From Polyangiaceae bacterium (GTDB lineage: Bacteria; Myxococcota_A; Polyangia; Polyangiales; Polyangiaceae): DNA of 33,256 nucleotides. Numbering within the stretch: position 1 is the first letter of the stretch; each line of letters opens with the position of its first letter. The notes below the pieces were generated by a model, which was not told the origin of the DNA, did not search any database, and saw nothing but the letters and a program-made list of their open reading frames with translations. The translations under genes were made by a program, and so were the position numbers. This document shows, one piece after another, positions 27,261 through 33,256 of this stretch. The stretch lies in the NCBI GenBank assembly GCA_947502375.1, contig CANMZR010000004.1:1-33256 (forward strand). Reading direction: 5' to 3'.

Positions 27261-30158
27261 ATGGCGGGGGGTACCAAGCTGAAGAACTGGGTGCAAAGAA
27301 GCGCTCAGAATGCTCTTGAACTCGTGCGAATCGGTCGCCTCGAGCCAGTGCAAGGCCTGCCGTTCGACGTCGTCGATCAAAGCCATCATTGCCGGCTGCG
27401 CCGCTACCCATGCGAGGTGAGCCCCGCGTCCGCACCGCTGCTCTTGGTCCCGCCACTGATGCTGACCGCAGAAATTTACGACGTATCGCCCGACACCAGC
27501 GGAGTACGTGCGCTAGTGGCCGCCGGAATCGATACCTGGGTCATTGATTTCGGAGCCCCGGAGCGCGAATCAGGCGGCATGGAGCGCACCCTCGATGACC
27601 ACGTGCGGAGCGTGGCGTGGGCGGTCGAACGCGTCGTCGAAGTGACGGGACGAGACCTGCATCTCGCCGGCTATTCGCAAGGCGGAATGTTCGCCTATCA
27701 AGCGGCGGCCTATTGCCGTGGCAAGGGCATCGCGTCGCTCATCACGTTCGGCAGTCCGGTTGACATCCACAAAAACCTGCCGGCCATGGAGAGTGCTCTC
27801 GCCAGGCGCTTCATCCGTGCGGTGAGTCCCCTCATCGAGCTCACGCTCAACAGTGTCGAAGGGTTACCGGGGCGTTTGAACAGCTTCGCGTTCAAGCTTT
27901 TATCGCCAAAAAAAGAGGTGCAGCAGCTCCTGGACTTTGTCCGAAATCTGCACGATCGACCGGCGCTGGCACGGCGCGAAAGTCGGCGGCGCTTTTTGTC
28001 AGGTGACGGCTTTGTCGCCTGGCCCGGCCCAGCCTTGCGACAATTTTTCGATGACTTCGTGGTTCACAACCGACTCGTGGCCGGCGGCATCGTACTCGAC
28101 GGGCACACGGTCACCTTGGCAGACATTCACGCGCCAATTCTCACCTTTCTCGGGGTCCGCGACGAGTTTGCGCGAGCGGCCTCGGTGCGCGCTATCCGGG
28201 AGGCGGCGCCGCTGGCAGAGGTTCACGAGATACGCCTTCTCGCTGGTCACTTCGGGCTCGTCGTAGGCTCCGTTGCCAACGGTGTCACGTGGCCGACCGT
28301 GGTCGAATGGATCCGCTGGCGTGACGGCACGAGTCCCTTGCCGAGTGCCTTTGAGCGACCTTCCGTGGAGCGCGCGAGCGAGCGACCCGAAGCCGCTGCC
28401 GATGCTGATGCTGAATTGAGCTTGGAGTTGATCACTCGAGAGGCGAAAGAGACGCTGAAGGGGCTCGTCGAACGAGCGGCCGATAAGGTGCGGGACGCCG
28501 GGGAGACCATCGACCACTTGCGTTACCAAGTTCCACGACTACGAAGGCTCGAGCGCATGACGGGCTCGACGCAAATAGGCGCGAGCCTGCTCCTTCAGGA
28601 GCAAGCGGACGCCATCGGGGAGCGAACGTTTTTTCTCTGGCGAGGCCGCGCGTTTTCTTACGCCGAAGCCAACACGCGGGTGGATAACGTGGTGCGCGGA
28701 CTTATCGCCTGCGGCATCCGAACGGGCGAGCGCGTGGCGGTACTGATGGGCAGCCGACCCAGCTATTTGTCAGCTGTAACGGCATTGAATCGCCTCGGTG
28801 CCATCGCCGTCCTGGTCGCGCCAGAGCTCGGCGACCAGGACCTGAAGGAAGCCTTTCAGAGACTCGAAGTCGCGGCGATCATGTGCGATCCCGAACACGC
28901 GGCGCGTGCCGAAGCGCTCGCGGGCGAACGCACGCTGCTCGTCCTCGGAGGCGTTGGAAGCCGAGCCGCCCGAACGTACGCCCTCGGCATCGACATGGAA
29001 GCCATCGACCCGGCGACAGTCGCGCTTCCAGCCTGGTACCGACCGAGCGCGGGAACCGCGCGCACGATAGCGATGGTGCTCGTTCGGCCGGGTCGAAACG
29101 GACCGCGGTCTTCCTTCATCAGCAACGGCCGGTGGGCGTTTTCGGCGCTCGGCTTTGCTGCCGCCGCAACCTTGCAGCCCGGGGACACGGTGTACTGCCC
29201 ACTGCCGCTGCATCATCCGACGGGGCTCTTGGTGTCGGTTGGGGGCGCGCTCGTGGCCGGCTCGCGGCTCGCGTTGTCGCGCGGATTCCAGGCCGAGGAT
29301 TTTTGGGACGAGGCTCGGCGCTACGGCGCAACCGTCGTCGCATACGCGGGAGAGCTTGGGCGTGAGCTTTGTGAGCAGCCCGTTCAACGGGGAGAGCGAA
29401 ATCATCCGGTGCGTCTTTTCGCAGGCAGCGGGATGCGCAGCGACGTATGGCGACGCCTTCAGGAGCGGTTCGGCGTGGCCGTGGTGGAGCTCTACGCGTC
29501 GACGGAGCGAAACCTGGTTTTAGCGAACGCTTCAGGGGCGAAAGTCGGCTCCGTGGGCCGCGTCCTGCCGGGCTCGAGCGAGCTCGCGCTGGTCGCCCTC
29601 GAAGTGCAGGGTCGGCGAGTCGGCTTGCCCGAGGGCGCGTTGAGGCGGGCCCACGATGAGCCGGGGTTGGCGTTGGTGCGGGTAGGCCAACACGTCCTCG
29701 GGGAGCGCGTCCGAGCGGGGGTGTTCGAGCCGGGCGACCGCTGGTACGCCACCGACGACGTGCTGCGCTGCGATGCAGACGGAGACTACTGGTACGTCGA
29801 TAAACTCGACCATCTCATCGCCACCGACGGAGGTCTCGTGACCATGCTGCGCATCGAGGATGCTCTCCTGCGCGCGCCGGGCGTACGACGTGCTGTCGCC
29901 TATCCGTTGTGCCTCGAGGGGTTCGAGCAGGCGGTGGCCGCCGTTCGCGCGCCGGACCTCGACATCCCCCGACTCTCCGAAGTGTTGCAGCGAGAGTTGT
30001 TGCCCCACGAGCGCCCGCGGTGGGTCTTCGTGGTGGAAGCGATCCCGCTCCACATCGGATTTCGGCCGATGACGGCAAAGCTTCGCTCGAGCGGCCTTGC
30101 ACCCGAAGGGCTTGTGCGGACCCTTTGCTACGACGCCGCCTCGGAGACGTACGGGTGA
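27261..30158 (+). CDS. fusion of PhaC-like alpha/beta hydrolase and AMP-binding (acyl-CoA synthetase-like) domains
   Basis: LVPPLMLTAEIYDVSP, LHLAGYSQGGMFAYQAAAY, LAGHFGLVVGS; then RTFFLWRGRAFSYAEANTRVDNVVRGLIACGIRTGERVAVLMGSRP, VVELYASTERN, DGDYWYVDKLDHLI. Confidence 0.82.
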   Translation: MAGGTKLKNWVQRSAQNALELVRIGRLEPVQGLPFDVVDQSHHCRLRRYPCEVSPASAPLLLVPPLMLTAEIYDVSPDTSGVRALVAAGIDTWVIDFGAPERESGGMERTLDDHVRSVAWAVERVVEVTGRDLHLAGYSQGGMFAYQAAAYCRGKGIASLITFGSPVDIHKNLPAMESALARRFIRAVSPLIELTLNSVEGLPGRLNSFAFKLLSPKKEVQQLLDFVRNLHDRPALARRESRRRFLSGDGFVAWPGPALRQFFDDFVVHNRLVAGGIVLDGHTVTLADIHAPILTFLGVRDEFARAASVRAIREAAPLAEVHEIRLLAGHFGLVVGSVANGVTWPTVVEWIRWRDGTSPLPSAFERPSVERASERPEAAADADAELSLELITREAKETLKGLVERAADKVRDAGETIDHLRYQVPRLRRLERMTGSTQIGASLLLQEQADAIGERTFFLWRGRAFSYAEANTRVDNVVRGLIACGIRTGERVAVLMGSRPSYLSAVTALNRLGAIAVLVAPELGDQDLKEAFQRLEVAAIMCDPEHAARAEALAGERTLLVLGGVGSRAARTYALGIDMEAIDPATVALPAWYRPSAGTARTIAMVLVRPGRNGPRSSFISNGRWAFSALGFAAAATLQPGDTVYCPLPLHHPTGLLVSVGGALVAGSRLALSRGFQAEDFWDEARRYGATVVAYAGELGRELCEQPVQRGERNHPVRLFAGSGMRSDVWRRLQERFGVAVVELYASTERNLVLANASGAKVGSVGRVLPGSSELALVALEVQGRRVGLPEGALRRAHDEPGLALVRVGQHVLGERVRAGVFEPGDRWYATDDVLRCDADGDYWYVDKLDHLIATDGGLVTMLRIEDALLRAPGVRRAVAYPLCLEGFEQAVAAVRAPDLDIPRLSEVLQRELLPHERPRWVFVVEAIPLHIGFRPMTAKLRSSGLAPEGLVRTLCYDAASETYG

Positions 30159-30285
30159 CGGAACATTCGCTCGGATGAGCTTCAAGAACTCGCAAAAACG
30201 CTTGTCATTGGCAGGAATAGTGGCGGACAGTGCCCCCACTCATCGAAGAGCTCGAAGCCACGATTGGTGCAACGACCACGAGGTA

Positions 30286-31065
30286 ATGTTCATGCGAATC
30301 GCAACGTTCAACGTGAATTCGATCCACGCGCGACTGTCGTTCGTGCTCGGCTGGCTCGAGGCCCGAAAGCCCGACGCGGTGTGCTTGCAGGAGCTGAAGC
30401 AGACCACGGAGGGCTTTCCCTACGAGGCCTTTCGTGACGCGGGCTACCACGCGCTCGTCCACGGACAAAAGAGCTGGAACGGGGTGGCGGTGCTCAGCCG
30501 CGCGCCCGCGGAGCTCGTCGAAGCTGGATTGCCAGGAGCCGAGAGCGCGGGCTCACGACTCATCACGGTCCGCATCGGAGAGTGGACGATCGGCAGCGTC
30601 TACGTACCCAACGGGAAGTCGCTCGTGCACGCCGACTTTGAGCGAAAGCTCGAGTTCCTCGCGGCATTGCGCGCCGGCATCGCGCCGATGGTCGAGAGCG
30701 GCACGCCCTATGTACTCGGCGGAGACTTCAATGTGGTGCATACCGACCTCGATTCGTTCGCTCCCGACGCACTGCGAGACGCCATGTTTCACACGTCACC
30801 GGAGCGCGCGGCGATCGACGCCTTGCTCGAGACCGGGCTGACGGACCTGCAGCGGAACTTGGAGCCCGAAGCTCGCTCGTTCAGCTGGTGGGACTATCGC
30901 GGCGGCTCCTTTCACAAGAACGAAGGCCTTCGCATCGACTTACTCCTCGGCTCGGCTAGCGCGAAGGCGCGAGCCACCAAGGTCTGGGTCGATCGCGAAT
31001 GGCGAAAAAAACGCGACGAGCAAACGCCTTCCGATCACGCCCCGGTGATCGCCGACTTCGAATGA
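30286..31065 (+). CDS. xth: exodeoxyribonuclease III family
   Basis: MRIATFNVNSIHARL, PDAVCLQELKQ, YVPNGKS, YVLGGDFNVVHTDLD, SDHAPVIADFE. Confidence 0.92.
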   Translation: MFMRIATFNVNSIHARLSFVLGWLEARKPDAVCLQELKQTTEGFPYEAFRDAGYHALVHGQKSWNGVAVLSRAPAELVEAGLPGAESAGSRLITVRIGEWTIGSVYVPNGKSLVHADFERKLEFLAALRAGIAPMVESGTPYVLGGDFNVVHTDLDSFAPDALRDAMFHTSPERAAIDALLETGLTDLQRNLEPEARSFSWWDYRGGSFHKNEGLRIDLLLGSASAKARATKVWVDREWRKKRDEQTPSDHAPVIADFE

Positions 31066-31397
31066 CGGAGCCGATCGCCGGCAACGCACCATGCCCTTAC
31101 GACGAGCCACGACATCGAGCGGTCCAGCCGCGCCGCCTCGTGTTTGACCTCGGTCATCATCACCGAAGAAAGAGCGAGCGTGTGCTTGAGCTTTTCGATG
31201 TCAGCATACTGCTGGTCGAAGACCTTTTCGGCGCGCCAGGGTGAGCGTCCATCCAAAAGGGCGACCTCGGCCTTGGCGTGCGTCCACGTTTCGTGAACGA
31301 TCCACGCCATCGTCGTGCCCTGAACTTCGGCGAGCGACTGCAGTTCCACAAGCATCGAACGCGGGTACCAAAGAGCCTGGTCAACCGTGTTCCCCAT
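31035..31397 (-). CDS. small protein with two similar YPxxML...SWxVxxAW-type halves (TIGR04563-like)
   Basis: LWYPRSMLVELQSLAEVQGTTMAWIVHETW and LALSSVMMTEVKHEAARLDRSMSWLVVRAW. Confidence 0.6.
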   Translation of the reverse strand: MGNTVDQALWYPRSMLVELQSLAEVQGTTMAWIVHETWTHAKAEVALLDGRSPWRAEKVFDQQYADIEKLKHTLALSSVMMTEVKHEAARLDRSMSWLVVRAWCVAGDRLRHSKSAITGA

Positions 31398-31584
31398 GGG
31401 GGGACGCTACACCCAAACGCTGAAAGAATGCTGAGCGTTTTCGGCGAGCGAGGCCCGGGCGAGACCCCGATTCAGGCGGGCTCGGTGACGTGTCTGGCCG
31501 CGCTGCAGCAGGTTTACCCCGCGGTGAGACCCCGACCGTTCACCAGCCGCGCCGAATCGGTGGCGTTCGGACTATGCTTGGAAG

Positions 31585-32559
31585 ATGCGCTTTTCATGGT
31601 GCCTCGGTGTGTTCTCAGCGGCCTGCGCCACCGTCCCGCCCACGAGCGCACCGCAAGCTTCGCTCACGCCAAGCGCCACCCCTAGCGGCACCGAGCGCGC
31701 GGCTGACGGGCGAGGCTCGGGAACGAGTGAGCCGCAACTCCCACCCGCACAAGCGACGCTCACCGTCGCCAAACCGAGCGAAAAGGCTTGGGAGCGCTGC
31801 GGCGCACTGGAGTGCCTCCAGTTCGTACGCTCCGTGGACGCCCTGAGTTTTGTCCTGAATACGACGCAGCCGCGCATCCTCGCCATTGGCGAGTCGCACG
31901 CGCCGAAGGGCAGCGAGGGCGTGCCATCGACGACCGCCCACGTTCGTGACGAATGGCTGCCCGCGCTGCGAGACCGGGCGAGCGATCTCGTCATCGAGCT
32001 GCCGATGGCGCCCGCGGGCTGCGAGGCCGTGAAACGCGCAGTCGTCGAAAAGGTCGAGAAACCGGTCACTCAGAACCAACGGGGGGACAACAAGAACGAG
32101 TACGTCCAACTCGCGAACACGGCACGGCGAAGCGGCGTCGAACCATGGCCCCTCAGGCCCACTTGCAGCGACATGAGCACCGTGGCCGCGGCTGGCGAAG
32201 GGAGCGTCATTGCCATGTTGGAGCTCATCGCAAGGCTGACCGAAACCAGGCTCGCCGAACTCGACACGCGCCGAAGCGCGACCGCGCTCCTGGTGGCGTT
32301 TGGGGGCGCCCTTCACAACGACGTCGCCCCAGCCCCCGAGCGAGCGAGCTTTAGCTTCGGTCCGGCGCTCCTGAGAGCGACCCGGGCTCGCTACGTCGAG
32401 CTCGATGCCTTCGTGCCCGAGCACATCAAGGACACCGACAGCTGGCGGCGGATGCCTTTTTATCCACACTACGACGCGAAAGCGCATCCGAACGAAGCGA
32501 CCCTTTTCCGACTCGGGCCGAGCTCGTTCGTGCTCGTATTCGCTCAAAGTCCCCCGTAA
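31585..32559 (+). CDS. putative lipoprotein, possibly ChaN/EreA-like superfamily
   Basis: MRFSWCLGVFSAACATVPP signal; RILAIGESHAPKGSEG and conserved-looking ATALLVAFGGALHNDVAP; family assignment tentative. Confidence 0.65.
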   Translation: MRFSWCLGVFSAACATVPPTSAPQASLTPSATPSGTERAADGRGSGTSEPQLPPAQATLTVAKPSEKAWERCGALECLQFVRSVDALSFVLNTTQPRILAIGESHAPKGSEGVPSTTAHVRDEWLPALRDRASDLVIELPMAPAGCEAVKRAVVEKVEKPVTQNQRGDNKNEYVQLANTARRSGVEPWPLRPTCSDMSTVAAAGEGSVIAMLELIARLTETRLAELDTRRSATALLVAFGGALHNDVAPAPERASFSFGPALLRATRARYVELDAFVPEHIKDTDSWRRMPFYPHYDAKAHPNEATLFRLGPSSFVLVFAQSPP

Positions 32560-32598
32560 TTCGCGAGAATTTTCCTGCGGGACCACGAGCGTGCCACC

Positions 32599-32874
32599 AT
32601 GCGAGCTACGATGATTTGTCGCCGCCCGCTCCTCGCTCAAGCGCTCGTCATAACCGCCCTCGTCGCGGGCTGTGGCGACCCGTGCGAAAACCTTGCACCG
32701 GTCTGCGCGGACTGCCTCGATGCGAGCTACCGCAACGACTGTGAGGCCATCGTGGCGAAGCAGAACCACGCGGTTTGCAGTGCCGATCTGGCGAGTTTTC
32801 GCGACCAATGCCCAGCTCGCCCGGCCAGCACGAACAGCACCGGCTCGAGCGCCACGGGCGCCGGCGGAAACTGA
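32599..32874 (+). CDS. small Cys-rich lipoprotein
   Basis: LLAQALVITALVAGCGDPCENLAPVCADCLDASYRNDCEAIV; low-complexity Ser/Thr/Gly tail. Confidence 0.65.
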   Translation: MRATMICRRPLLAQALVITALVAGCGDPCENLAPVCADCLDASYRNDCEAIVAKQNHAVCSADLASFRDQCPARPASTNSTGSSATGAGGN

Positions 32875-32907
32875 CCGTCAGCGGTTGGGCCTCGAAGGCT
32901 CGCCGGC

Positions 32908-33256
32908 TTACTCCGAGTCGTCTTCGTCGTCCGGCTTCGCCGCAGGTTCCACTGGCTTCGCCGCAGGTTCGACTGGCTTCGCCGCAGGTTCGACTGGCTT
33001 CGCCGCAGGCTCGACCGGCTTCGCCGCAGGCTCGACCGGCTTCGCCGCAGGCTCGACCGGCTTCGCCGCAGGCGCGACTGGCTTCGCCGCAGGTTCGACT
33101 GGCTTCGCCGCAGGCTCGACTGGCTTCGCCGCAGGCGCGACTGGCTTCGCCGCAGGTTCGACTGGCTTCGCCGCAGGCTCGACTGGCTTCGCCGCAGGCT
33201 CGACTGGCTTCGCCGCAGGCTCGACTGGCTTCGCCGCAGGCTCGACTGGCTTCGCC
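32908..33256 (-). CDS. partial CDS: C-terminal (VEPAAKP)n repeat region with acidic tail DDEDDSE*
   Basis: Open minus-strand frame from window edge to TAA at 32908-32910; absent from ORF track because no start is in the window. Confidence 0.8.
   Translation of the reverse strand, partial: AKPVEPAAKPVEPAAKPVEPAAKPVEPAAKPVEPAAKPVAPAAKPVEPAAKPVEPAAKPVAPAAKPVEPAAKPVEPAAKPVEPAAKPVEPAAKPVEPAAKPVEPAAKPDDEDDSE
32933..33256 (+). repeat. 21-bp tandem repeat GGCTTCGCCGCAGGYKCGACY, 15 full copies plus 9 nt, running off the window
   Basis: Counted directly; variation falls mostly at three positions of the unit. Confidence 0.97.

Noticed and set aside
31615-32808. 397-aa minus ORF
   Set aside because: Shadow of the plus-strand lipoprotein genes; no recognisable motifs.
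32933-33256. CRISPR-like regular repeats
   Set aside because: Contiguous 21-bp tandem coding repeats with no spacers.

Overview
GC-rich window, probably from a myxobacterium/Myxococcota (inferred from a MYXO-CTERM-like tail, a kinase-STAND-WD40 giant protein and many Cys-rich lipoproteins). Ordinary genes include a CehA/McbA-type PHP hydrolase, OsmC, a VOC protein, MgtE, a CPBP protease, Ppx/GppA, PyrB-PyrR, arginine decarboxylase SpeA and exonuclease III. Less ordinary content: (i) a SUMF1-FKBP-FKBP fusion, plus a paralogous tandem-FKBP lipoprotein that sits on an ungapped ~867-bp duplication carrying the 3' tail of mgtE; (ii) an accessory/decay region (~8.2-12.65 kb) with IS66-like and IS1634-like remnants, a 119-bp exact patch of FKBP sequence, a decayed Cys-rich lipoprotein fragment ending exactly at a putative IS end, and a DUF4258/MqsA-like toxin-antitoxin locus whose toxin frame is broken by three tandem copies of a 22-bp unit; (iii) a Ser/Thr kinase-nSTAND1-WD40 giant gene broken by an apparent 1-nt deletion and overlapping by 4 nt a small uncharacterised protein with a His cluster; (iv) a PhaC-like hydrolase/AMP-binding fusion lacking the canonical P-loop; (v) a minus-strand gene at the right edge, absent from the ORF track, encoding about 15 VEPAAKP heptads and an acidic tail. 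All calls come from reading sequence and motifs by eye. No database search was run.
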